From Ilumatobacter sp. (lineage in GTDB: Bacteria; Actinomycetota; Acidimicrobiia; Acidimicrobiales; Ilumatobacteraceae), in the NCBI GenBank assembly GCA_018666235.1, contig JABJAB010000029.1:1-13076 (forward strand): DNA of 13,076 nucleotides. Direction: 5' to 3'. Below, in pieces: positions 1-7,647 of the stretch. The position numbers were made by a program, and so were the translations under genes. Below the pieces are notes generated by a model that saw only the letters and a list, made by a program, of their open reading frames with translations, was not told the origin of the DNA and searched no databases. Position 1 is the first letter of the stretch. The number at the start of each line of letters is the position of its first letter.

Positions 1-977
1 ACGAAGTTCATCGCGATGCCGCCACCCATCGTGCCGGCGCCCAGGATGCCGACCTTCTGCACGTCGATGAGCGGCGTGTCCTTCGCGATGTCGGGGATCT
101 TGTTCGCCGCACGTTCGGCGAAGAAGTAGTAGCGCTGCGCACCTGACTGCGGGCCCGTCATCAGTTCCATGAACAGCTTGCCTTCGACCTTGAGGCCCTC
201 GTCGAACGGCAGGTTGGCAGCGGCCTCGATGCACTGAATGTTGTACTCGGGGGCGAGGAAGCCACGGGTCTTGCGGGCGACACTCTTGCGGAAGTCGGCG
301 AAGAGCTGATCGTTGCCCTTGGCCTCGGCAACCTTGTCGTCACGGTCGCGAACGCGGACGAGCGGCAGGTTCTCAGCAACGGCTTTGTTCGCGAACGCAA
401 CGGCCGCGGCGCGCAGCTCGTCGAGCCCGTTGCCGGCGATGACTTCATCGACGAGGCCGCCCGCTTGCGCCTCGGCGCTGCTGACGTGCCGGCCAGTGGT
501 CATCATTTCGAGTGCCTTCGGCACACCGACGAGACGGGGCAGACGCTGCGTGCCGCCGGCACCCGGCAGCAGACCGAGGTTGACTTCGGGGAGACCGAAC
601 TTCGCCGACGCGACGCTGACGCGGTAGTGCGCGCACAGTGCCACCTCGAGGCCGCCACCGAGGGCAGTGCCATGAATCGCGGCAATCACCGGGACGGGAG
701 CATCTTCCATCGCCGCCTGCACCTCTTGCAGACCGGCCGCCTTGGGCACGTTGCCCCCGAACTCGCTGATGTCCGCGCCCGCAATGAACGTCCGTCCGTC
801 GCAGATCACGACGATCGACTTCGCACCTGATTCAACAGCCTGTGTCATGCCGTCGAACAGGCCCTGACGGACGTGCCAGCTGAGTGCGTTCACCGGCGGG
901 TTGTTGACGATCACCAGGGCAACGTCGCCGTCACGTTCAAGACGGACGGATTGAGACAGTTCGATCGATTCACTCAT
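1..977 (-). CDS. Bifunctional enoyl-CoA hydratase / 3-hydroxyacyl-CoA dehydrogenase, N-terminal part (window-truncated)
   Basis: Acts in fatty-acid beta-oxidation in the cytoplasm: hydrates trans-2-enoyl-CoA, then oxidises the 3-hydroxyacyl-CoA with NAD. The frame runs open from ATG at 977 to the window edge, giving 325 complete codons. Residues 1-190 are a crotonase fold with the oxyanion segment IAGADISEF (65-73), IHGTALGGGLEVAL (101-114) and GLPEVNLGLLPGAGGTQRLP (128-147); E111 and E131 match the two catalytic glutamates of hydratases. A linker follows, then the Rossmann motif VGILGAGTMGGG (309-320) opens the NAD-binding dehydrogenase domain, whose remainder lies outside the window. This hydratase-first order is that of FadB/FadJ and the peroxisomal bifunctional enzyme. 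No clear Shine-Dalgarno site is seen; GGAA abuts the ATG. Divergent from the reductase at 1164. Family assignment is firm; the exact subfamily (FadB, FadJ or other) is not. Confidence 0.93.
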   Translation of the reverse strand, partial: MSESIELSQSVRLERDGDVALVIVNNPPVNALSWHVRQGLFDGMTQAVESGAKSIVVICDGRTFIAGADISEFGGNVPKAAGLQEVQAAMEDAPVPVIAAIHGTALGGGLEVALCAHYRVSVASAKFGLPEVNLGLLPGAGGTQRLPRLVGVPKALEMMTTGRHVSSAEAQAGGLVDEVIAGNGLDELRAAAVAFANKAVAENLPLVRVRDRDDKVAEAKGNDQLFADFRKSVARKTRGFLAPEYNIQCIEAAANLPFDEGLKVEGKLFMELMTGPQSGAQRYYFFAERAANKIPDIAKDTPLIDVQKVGILGAGTMGGGIAMNF

Positions 978-1116
978 TTCCACAGTCAAGCAAACCCGGG
1001 CCCTCAACTTCGATTCCGACCCGCCGTTGACACGACCATTCGCCACCGCACGCCTCGACGTTGCCCCGATGCCGGGGATTGACATGCGCCGTCACGACCG
1101 GGAAGCTCAGCGGGAG

Positions 1117-1140
1117 CGAACCGCTGGGACCAGCGGTTCG
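1117..1140. promoter_or_regulatory. Perfect 10-bp inverted repeat in the divergent intergenic region
   Basis: CGAACCGCTG and its exact reverse complement CAGCGGTTCG flank a 4-base spacer, GGAC. The dyad ends 23 bases before the ATG at 1164 and lies between two divergent genes, so it is not positioned as a terminator for either. It could be a repressor operator or a hairpin in the 5' leader of the reductase mRNA. The remaining part of 978-1163 shows a TTGACA at 1027-1032 but no convincing -10 box, so no promoter is called. Confidence 0.5.
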
Positions 1141-1163
1141 AGACACAGATCGACGGGAACCAC

Positions 1164-2090
1164 ATGAGCAACGGCGACATCATTGGATTCATTGGCCTCG
1201 GCAACATGGGCGGGCCGATGTGCGAACGCCTTCTCGCCGCCGGACACCAGGTGATCGCCTTCGATCTCGACGACGCCAAGGTCGCCCACGCTGCAGCGCA
1301 CGGTGCCCGACCAGCCGAGTCAGCCGCCGACTGCGCCGCACGTGCCGACGTCCTGCTCACCTCGCTGCCGCGGCCCGACCATGTCGAAGCCGTCATGGTC
1401 ACGGCAGGCGCGCTCGCCGCGCTGCGCGCCGGATCACTGTGGGTCGATCTGACCACCAACCGCAAGGAGCTCGTTGCACGCCTCGCCGCTGAGGCCCCAC
1501 CGGGCGTCGACGTGGTCGACTCGCCCGTCACCGGAGCCGTCGACGGCGCCCGCAACGGCCGACTGACGCTCTTCATCGGCGGCGCCGAGGCACCCGTGGC
1601 TCGCGCTACCGCGATCATCGAAGAACTCGGCACCGTCATTGCGTGCGGAGCGCTCGGCACCGGCAATGTCGTCAAGCTCGTCACCAACCAACTCTGGTTC
1701 GTCGCCGCGGCAGCCCTGGGCGAAGGGTTCGCCCTCGGCATGTCCCACGGCGTCGAACTGTCGACGCTGTACCGCGCCATCATCGAGTCGGTGGGTGACA
1801 GCTTCGTGGCACGCCACGACGGGCCATCGATCTTCGCTGGTCACTACGACCCATCGTTCAGCGTCGATCTTTGCCTCAAGGACCTCGGCCTCCTCCACGA
1901 ACTGCAGGCCGACGTCGACGCACCGCTGTTGCTCACCGACGCGGCGCGCGCCGCGTTCCAGGATGCCGGCAACCGATACGGAGGCGATGTCGGCGAACTC
2001 CACGTGGCCAAGCGCCTCGAAGACGACACCGGTCTCTCATTTCGCATGGACGGCGACTGGACGCCACCCTGGGAAGTGACCGATCAGTGA
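1164..2090 (+). CDS. NAD(P)-dependent oxidoreductase of the 3-hydroxyisobutyrate dehydrogenase family
   Basis: A 308-residue beta-hydroxyacid dehydrogenase, the usual family length. The N-terminal Rossmann domain carries GFIGLGNMGGPM (8-19). The substrate-binding signature is DSPVTGAVDGARNG (119-132). GTGNVVKLVTNQ (165-176) holds the catalytic lysine K171 and the conserved N175, and K239-D240 matches the late conserved KD pair. Known members oxidise 3-hydroxyisobutyrate (valine breakdown), tartronate semialdehyde or 6-phosphogluconate, or reduce succinic semialdehyde; the sequence alone does not choose between them. GGGAA lies about 4-9 bases before the ATG as a modest ribosome site. Facing a beta-oxidation gene makes a role in acyl/branched-chain catabolism plausible but unproven. 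It ends 16 bases from the convergent deaminase stop. Confidence 0.9.
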   Translation: MSNGDIIGFIGLGNMGGPMCERLLAAGHQVIAFDLDDAKVAHAAAHGARPAESAADCAARADVLLTSLPRPDHVEAVMVTAGALAALRAGSLWVDLTTNRKELVARLAAEAPPGVDVVDSPVTGAVDGARNGRLTLFIGGAEAPVARATAIIEELGTVIACGALGTGNVVKLVTNQLWFVAAAALGEGFALGMSHGVELSTLYRAIIESVGDSFVARHDGPSIFAGHYDPSFSVDLCLKDLGLLHELQADVDAPLLLTDAARAAFQDAGNRYGGDVGELHVAKRLEDDTGLSFRMDGDWTPPWEVTDQ

Positions 2091-2106
2091 CCGCGGCGCC
2101 AGCGAC

Positions 2107-2763
2107 TCAGGCGATGGCGGCCAGGTCGTCCCAGAGGTGCCCGAGCGCCCGGTGGCACGTGCCGGCCTGGCGGATCTCGGCCCACACAGTGTCTTCTCGG
2201 AGGCGATCGATCAGCTTGGCGAGACCGGGGTGTTCGGACCGCGCGAGTTGTTCCGCCGACCGGCCCGGAAACTGATCGAGCGTGAAGGCCATTGGCAACA
2301 ACCGGGCGAACGTGGCGAGCGGACCATCGAACGGCATGGTCGAGCCCGGTGTGCGCGCAGCAGTGACCGGGGCTGACGCCCACACGTCGCTCATTCCCGC
2401 GTAGAACTCATCAGCAGCCGCGTAGTGCACGTGGGCGACCTTGAGCTGCATTGCGGCAGCGGCACACATCAGGCACGGCTCGAGCGTGGTGTACAGATGC
2501 AGTCCCTCGGCGTCGAAGGTGTCGAGTTCGGCGAACGCGTTCATCTCGGCATGTGCCGTCATGTTCCCCGACAGCGTGCGCGGCGCACGCTGGGTCTGCA
2601 TCACCCGATTTCGGCCGACGGTGACAATGGCGTTCTCCGCCGCCGGATCGGTTACGACCGCGCCGACCCCGAAGTTGCCCGCACGAAACGATGCCCACGC
2701 CTCCTCGAACGCCACCTGCCACGGCAGCGAAAGGCCCTTCCATGTCTCGGTCGCAGAACTCAT
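2107..2763 (-). CDS. Zinc-dependent nucleoside/nucleobase deaminase (CMP/dCMP deaminase superfamily)
   Basis: Hydrolytic deaminase of a nucleobase, nucleoside or tRNA base. The zinc site is clear: HAEMNAFAEL with H71 and the proton-shuttle E73, then TTLEPCLMC with C97 and C100. This is the motif order of the guanine-deaminase/TadA branch. At 218 residues it is longer than the roughly 150-170 of those enzymes; residues from about 130 form an extra helical C-terminal part with no motif I recognise. I therefore do not call it tadA. The ATG at 2763 overlaps the TGA of a small upstream ORF (2760-2876) as ATGA; no good Shine-Dalgarno site is visible otherwise. The substrate is unknown. Confidence 0.87.
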   Translation of the reverse strand: MSSATETWKGLSLPWQVAFEEAWASFRAGNFGVGAVVTDPAAENAIVTVGRNRVMQTQRAPRTLSGNMTAHAEMNAFAELDTFDAEGLHLYTTLEPCLMCAAAAMQLKVAHVHYAAADEFYAGMSDVWASAPVTAARTPGSTMPFDGPLATFARLLPMAFTLDQFPGRSAEQLARSEHPGLAKLIDRLREDTVWAEIRQAGTCHRALGHLWDDLAAIA

Positions 2764-2876
2764 CTGGATGAGTCAACCAGCCCAATCACCGCAATCACGG
2801 CAATCACGGCAATCACGGCAATCACACTGTTCCATGTCCACTCCCCCTCGAAGGTGTCCGTCAATCCAGCGAACAT
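2760..2876 (-). CDS. Possible 38-residue membrane micro-ORF with VIA repeats
   Basis: ATG at 2876 opens a 38-codon frame: a short polar start (MFAGLTDTFEGEWTWNS), four VIA triplets, then VIGLVDSSR. The hydrophobic run VIAVIAVIAVIAVIGLV is about 17 residues, just long enough for one membrane segment. Its TGA overlaps the deaminase ATG (ATGA), the layout expected for translational coupling. The hydrophobic run is encoded by a 9-bp tandem repeat, so it may simply be expanded satellite DNA read in a lucky frame. No Shine-Dalgarno site is seen before 2876. An in-frame ATG at 2990 would give 76 residues but crosses the divergent intergenic region and the opposite gene's start. Treat as hypothetical. 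Confidence 0.25.
   Translation of the reverse strand: MFAGLTDTFEGEWTWNSVIAVIAVIAVIAVIGLVDSSR
2782..2826. repeat. 9-bp tandem repeat, five units (consensus GCAATCACG)
   Basis: Units run CCAATCACC, three exact GCAATCACG, then GCAATCACA. The outer units diverge at their edges while the inner three are identical, as expected for slippage growth. The period is a multiple of three, so copy-number changes would not shift the overlapping minus-strand frame. It sits 19 bases upstream of the deaminase start. Confidence 0.9.
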
Positions 2877-2890
2877 GTCGATGGTAGAAC

Positions 2891-2905
2891 GTTCCATCCG
2901 GGAAC
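2891..2905. promoter_or_regulatory. Short dyad GTTCC-N5-GGAAC between divergent genes
   Basis: GTTCC and GGAAC flank ATCCG, and the preceding bases complete GAACGTTC (2887-2894), so symmetric GAAC/GTTC half-sites cluster within 20 bases. It lies between the deaminase side and the FAD dehydrogenase at 2966. It could be an operator for either, but five-base stems are common by chance in GC-rich DNA. The rest of the gap from 2877 shows no convincing promoter boxes. Confidence 0.25.
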
Positions 2906-2965
2906 ACCCAGGGCAAAGGTCCCAGAACGATCGCTGCCGACTGACACCGCCGTGCGTGGCAGGGT

Positions 2966-4369
2966 GTGTCTGTGCAGTCCGCGGCCCCAATTGACATGAT
3001 CGAGGAACTGACCGTTGCGGTTGGTGCGGCCCATGTGCTCGTCGATGACGATGTGCGCGCCGGATACGAGGTCGACTGGACCGGGCGATACCAGGGCCCG
3101 TGCCGCGCTGTCGTGCGGCCCGACTCCGTCGAAGAGGTCGCCGCGGTCATTCGGATCTGTGCTCAACATGATGTGGCCGTCGTGCCCCAAGCGGGGAACA
3201 CCGGGCTCGTCGGTGGCAGCGTCCCGCGCCCGGCAGCATCTGGGGCGCGTGCTGCCATCGTGCTGTCGCTCATCCGACTCACCCGTCTCGGCGCCGTCGA
3301 CACTGCTGCGATGCAAGTAACTGTCGAAGCAGGAGTCACTTTCACAACGTGGCGTGAGCAGGCTCGTCACGCCGGCCTCGATACACCAGTGGACTTCGCA
3401 GCACGCGACACCGCAACCATCGGAGGGGCAATTGCCACCAACGCCGGCGGATCTCGGGTGCTGCGATTCGGCACCATGCGCCAGCAGGTCGTTGGCATCG
3501 AAGCAGTCACCGCCGAAGGGGCAATCGTCGGGTCACTTGGCGGACTGCCGAAGGAAACCGCCGGGCTGCACTGGCCGTCCCTGCTCGCCGGGTCTGAGGG
3601 CACCCTCGCCGTCATCACTGCCGCTCGACTTCGCCTCGTGCCATGGTTTCAACACACGACCACCGCGTTGGTGGCCGTCGAGTCGGTCGCAGCAGGAACA
3701 CGACTCCTGGCCACGCTCCGCCAATCGCTGACATCGCTTGACGCCGTTGAAGTGATCGCGCCCGCTGCCATGCAGCTCGTCAGCCATCACCTTGGCCGGC
3801 AGCCACCGGTGTCATCGCCCGAGGCGGGCCTGTACGTGATAATCGACTGTGCTGACCATGGCGACCCGTCCGAACAGCTCCTTGATGTGCTTTCCCAGGC
3901 CGATGGGATCATTGACTCGGCAGTGACGACCGATGCGGTGCAGCGCGAGCGGCTCGTCGCTTTTCGCGATCGCATCACCGAGGCAATCGCAGCGGCCTCC
4001 ACCGAGGCGGGCGTGCCCACATTCAAGCTTGACGTCGCCGTGCCCCTCGACGCCTTGGCTCAGCTGATCGAGGTTGCCCAGGATGCTGCTGACGCTGACG
4101 GTTGCCGGTTGATTCCCTTCGGACATCTCGCCGAGGCCAACCTGCACCTCAATCACATCGGCGCCTCACACCCCGAGCGCATCGCCGACACGGTGCTGAA
4201 GGCAGTTGCATCACTCGGTGGAACCATCTCAGCAGAGCACGGCATCGGTGTGGCAAAGGCCCCGTGGCTGCACCTCATTCGGAATCCCGCAGAACTCGCC
4301 GCGCAGGCCGCGATCCGCGCCGCCCTCGACCCGGCGGGCATGCTCAACCCCGGCGTGCTGCAGCCCTGA
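2966..4369 (+). CDS. FAD-linked oxidoreductase, D-2-hydroxyglutarate/D-lactate dehydrogenase type
   Basis: Flavoprotein that oxidises a D-2-hydroxyacid to the 2-oxoacid, of the GlcD/D2HGDH family; 467 residues is normal. The PCMH-type FAD domain (about 45-225) has VVPQAGNTGLVGGSVP (72-87) and ATIGGAIATNAGGSRVLRFG (150-169). The C-terminal FAD-oxidase domain ends with GHLAEANLHLN (386-396), SAEHGIGVAK (422-431) and ALDPAGMLNPGVL (453-465). By analogy with D-2-hydroxyglutarate dehydrogenase, H387, H394 and E424 are the probable metal ligands. The usual GDGN in the first motif reads AEAN here. The start may be GTG 2966 or GTG 2972; AGGG at 2961-2964 is better spaced for 2972. The substrate cannot be read from sequence. 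The stop is 24 bases from the convergent pyrE stop, with no strong terminator between. Confidence 0.9.
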   Translation: MSVQSAAPIDMIEELTVAVGAAHVLVDDDVRAGYEVDWTGRYQGPCRAVVRPDSVEEVAAVIRICAQHDVAVVPQAGNTGLVGGSVPRPAASGARAAIVLSLIRLTRLGAVDTAAMQVTVEAGVTFTTWREQARHAGLDTPVDFAARDTATIGGAIATNAGGSRVLRFGTMRQQVVGIEAVTAEGAIVGSLGGLPKETAGLHWPSLLAGSEGTLAVITAARLRLVPWFQHTTTALVAVESVAAGTRLLATLRQSLTSLDAVEVIAPAAMQLVSHHLGRQPPVSSPEAGLYVIIDCADHGDPSEQLLDVLSQADGIIDSAVTTDAVQRERLVAFRDRITEAIAAASTEAGVPTFKLDVAVPLDALAQLIEVAQDAADADGCRLIPFGHLAEANLHLNHIGASHPERIADTVLKAVASLGGTISAEHGIGVAKAPWLHLIRNPAELAAQAAIRAALDPAGMLNPGVLQP

Positions 4370-4393
4370 CCGGCCCGAAGCGACAGCCTGTTT

Positions 4394-4978
4394 TCAGGTG
4401 CCGAAACCAAAACCAAGATCAGGCGCGGTCAGGAGCGGGCGGTAATCAATCCCTTTGGCCGCTGCCATTGCCGCACACGTGCCACCACGATCGACGATCA
4501 CCGTCATGAACACCGGGTAGGCGCCATAGGCCTCAATCTGCTCAGCGGCTTCGATCAGCGACGTACCGCGTGTCGTGGTGTCCTCGGTGACCAGGACTCG
4601 ATCCCCAGGCAGCAACGCACCGGCGATCCGTCCAGTGATCCCGCCGGCCTTGGGCTCTTTGCGAACACTGAAGCTCCGCAATGACTGGCTACGAGTCGCA
4701 GCGACGGCCTGCACCCCATAGGCCACCGGGTCGCCGCCCATCGTCAAGCCGCCAATCGCGTCGATGCCATCCAGAACATCACCGAATACCTCGACCACTG
4801 CGTCGGTCACGGCAATGATGCCATCGGCTCGGCAGGCCGTCTGCTTGGTGTCGAGGAACCACGAACTGGTGGCGCCCGACTTCAGCGTAAACGTGCCCGT
4901 CTTGACGGAGTGTTCGAGCACATGGCTGCGCAGACGATCAAGGGTGGGCGACAGCTCGGGCAATTCGGCAGTGCTCAT
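4394..4978 (-). CDS. pyrE: Orotate phosphoribosyltransferase
   Basis: Transfers ribose 5-phosphate from PRPP to orotate, making OMP in pyrimidine synthesis. At 194 residues it fits the bacterial family. The N-terminal signature FTLKSGATSSWFLDTKQ lies at about 30-46. RKEPKAGG (106-113) matches the mobile-loop lysine region, and VLVTEDTTTRGTS (128-140) is the PRPP-binding loop with the acidic pair E132-D133. The start is the ATG at 4978; a TTG lies one codon earlier and is less likely. No Shine-Dalgarno site is visible. A TANNNT-like TAGTTT at 4988-4993 could give a nearly leaderless transcript, but the thioesterase 55 bases upstream on the same strand could also co-transcribe it. Confidence 0.94.
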   Translation of the reverse strand: MSTAELPELSPTLDRLRSHVLEHSVKTGTFTLKSGATSSWFLDTKQTACRADGIIAVTDAVVEVFGDVLDGIDAIGGLTMGGDPVAYGVQAVAATRSQSLRSFSVRKEPKAGGITGRIAGALLPGDRVLVTEDTTTRGTSLIEAAEQIEAYGAYPVFMTVIVDRGGTCAAMAAAKGIDYRPLLTAPDLGFGFGT

Positions 4979-5036
4979 CAAGCGAGGAAACTATCCGACG
5001 ACGCCGCGGCAACGGCTCTCGTATCCGGACAGGCCG

Positions 5037-5876
5037 TCAGCGCGCCTGGCGATCGCGGACCAGTACCTCTTGCGCCACGGTCGCGATGTGTAGCCCGTCA
5101 GCGGCGAAAACGTGGCCAATCGATAGGCCGCGCCCGCCGACGAAGTGGTGACAGGAGAAGTCATACAGATGCCAGCGGTCGACGCGCAGCGTGCGATGGA
5201 ACCAAATCGTGTGGTCGAGACTGGCACCGAAGAACCGATCCTCCTCGGCGTCGGCTGCGACCGGGTGGGCGCGTATGACAGCGTCGGTCGGGAGGTCGTC
5301 CGAGAGGTACGCGAGCCAGGAACGATGCAGGAGCTGTGCCGCCGGATCACCAGGATCGCCGAGGTCCTCATTGACCTTCATCCATGCCACCGCACGACCG
5401 GTGCCAACTCGGCCGGCGACACGATCACGCACCTCGCCCGCCGGGACCGATGCGCGGTCGAATGCGTCAGTCCACGACGTCTGCTCCAATCGATCAGCCT
5501 CGGGAACATCGGGCATGGCAATGGTCTGCACGACTGCTGCCAGCTCGGGTCGCTGGAACGAACTCTCCGCATTGAGAATTGCACCGATTGCTTGGCGCGC
5601 AACCACACGGCGAGTCGCAAACGTGCGACCATTGCGAATGCGATCGACTTCGTAGCGAACCGGCTCGCTCGCGTCGCCCTTTCGAATGAAATACGCGCGG
5701 ATCGAGTGCGGTTCAAAGTCCAAATCCACCGACAAAGATGCAGCATGCAGTGCTTGCGCCACGATCTGCCCACCATAGAGACCGCCCCACGGATACTGCG
5801 GGCCCGTGCCGACAAAGACATCGGTGCCATGGGGCGAAAGTTCGAACAAGACCGGAAAACCTATTGCAGAATTCAT
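5037..5876 (-). CDS. Acyl-CoA thioesterase II family protein (TesB-like)
   Basis: Double hot-dog thioesterase that hydrolyses acyl-CoA to free acid and CoA; 279 residues is close to E. coli TesB. The first hot-dog has GGLYGGQIVAQALHAAS (31-47), HSIRAYFIRKGD (57-68) and RNGRTFATRRV (81-91). The second has SLDHTIWFHRTL (219-230), where D221 aligns with the catalytic Asp of TesB, and TVAQEVLVR (266-274), where Q269 aligns with the catalytic Gln. The Ser/Thr member of the triad falls in SCHHFVGGRG (241-250) and is not clear-cut. I chose ATG 5876 because AAGGA lies about 7 bases upstream and homology begins just after; the frame can extend to 6137 but that part antisenses the next gene. It is followed by pyrE on the same strand. 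Confidence 0.9.
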   Translation of the reverse strand: MNSAIGFPVLFELSPHGTDVFVGTGPQYPWGGLYGGQIVAQALHAASLSVDLDFEPHSIRAYFIRKGDASEPVRYEVDRIRNGRTFATRRVVARQAIGAILNAESSFQRPELAAVVQTIAMPDVPEADRLEQTSWTDAFDRASVPAGEVRDRVAGRVGTGRAVAWMKVNEDLGDPGDPAAQLLHRSWLAYLSDDLPTDAVIRAHPVAADAEEDRFFGASLDHTIWFHRTLRVDRWHLYDFSCHHFVGGRGLSIGHVFAADGLHIATVAQEVLVRDRQAR

Positions 5877-5894
5877 CAGATTCCTTACAATGAG

Positions 5895-5903
5895 ATCTAT
5901 AGT
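5895..5903. promoter_or_regulatory. Overlapping divergent -10 elements in an AT-rich gap
   Basis: On the plus strand TATAGT (5898-5903) lies so that transcription would begin at about 5910, the A of the ATG of the small conserved gene, which predicts a leaderless mRNA. On the minus strand TATAGA (5901 down to 5896) would start transcription near 5889, leaving a short leader with AAGGA before the thioesterase ATG at 5876. The two boxes share five base pairs. Clear -35 boxes are not seen on either strand. The block from about 5850 to 5935 is markedly richer in AT than its flanks. Confidence 0.45.
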
Positions 5904-5909
5904 GTCAAA

Positions 5910-6326
5910 ATGGAAGACGGAAATAGCCCAAAATCGCCGATGAGCGACGAACACAAAGCAGCCCTCGCAAAGGGCCGCGCCGAGGGCCGCATTGTGCGCG
6001 AATACCTCGAAGGACTCCGTGCAACAAAGCCCAAGCGGGGTCGGAAGCGCACCCCCGACACGATCGCCGCGCGTCTTCAGAAGCTTGAGGTCGAACTCGC
6101 AGCTGCGAGCCCCCTCGACGAACTGCTGCTCGTTCAAGAGCGCCGTGACCTGAGTGCCGAACTCGACGCAATGTCCAGCACCATTGACATGACATCGCTT
6201 GAAGCAGCGTTCGTGAGCATCGCCAAGAGCTACAGCGAGAGCAAGAAAATTTCGTACCAGTCCTGGCGCGACGTCGGCGTCGACGCCAGCGTGCTCAAGT
6301 CCGCCGGCGTCAGCCGCGGCGACTGA
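5910..6326 (+). CDS. Small conserved charged protein, function unknown
   Basis: 138 residues from ATG 5910, or 128 from ATG 5940, whose product begins MSDEHKAALAKGRAEG. I recognise the overall pattern from actinobacterial genomes as an uncharacterised family but cannot name a function. The protein is very polar: an Arg/Lys-rich stretch KPKRGRKRTPDTIAARL, then a long helical, probably coiled-coil section (QKLEVELAAASPLDELLLVQERRDLSAELDAM), then a C-terminal module ending SYQSWRDVGVDASVLKSAGVSRGD that resembles a small DNA-binding or helix-turn-helix-like end. There is no signal peptide or membrane segment. The start at 5910 is favoured by the -10 box at 5898-5903; neither start has a Shine-Dalgarno site. 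It converges on purB with 19 bases between stops. A role in nucleic-acid binding is only inference from charge. Confidence 0.72.
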   Translation: MEDGNSPKSPMSDEHKAALAKGRAEGRIVREYLEGLRATKPKRGRKRTPDTIAARLQKLEVELAAASPLDELLLVQERRDLSAELDAMSSTIDMTSLEAAFVSIAKSYSESKKISYQSWRDVGVDASVLKSAGVSRGD

Positions 6327-6345
6327 CCACGACGTTCAGTTCCGT

Positions 6346-7643
<1,298 letters not shown>

Positions 7644-7647
<4 letters not shown>

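Noticed and set aside
1004..1783. Long minus-strand open frame (259 codons) opposite the HIBADH-family gene
   Set aside because: Low-complexity Ala/Ser/Arg/Thr-rich product typical of an antisense frame in GC-rich DNA; the plus-strand gene has full family motifs.
2782..2826. CRISPR-like array
   Set aside because: The unit is only 9 bp with no spacers; it is a plain tandem repeat.
4370..4393. Terminator between the FAD dehydrogenase and pyrE
   Set aside because: Only a four-base CCTG/CAGG stem around TTTT can be made just past the gap; too weak to call.
5145..5909. N-terminal extension of the small conserved protein back to 5145
   Set aside because: This stretch is antisense to the thioesterase motifs and shows no family pattern; the real start is 5910 or 5940.
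5877..6137. N-terminal extension of the thioesterase to 6137
   Set aside because: It is antisense to the small conserved protein, precedes the good AAGGA site, and lies outside the hot-dog domain.
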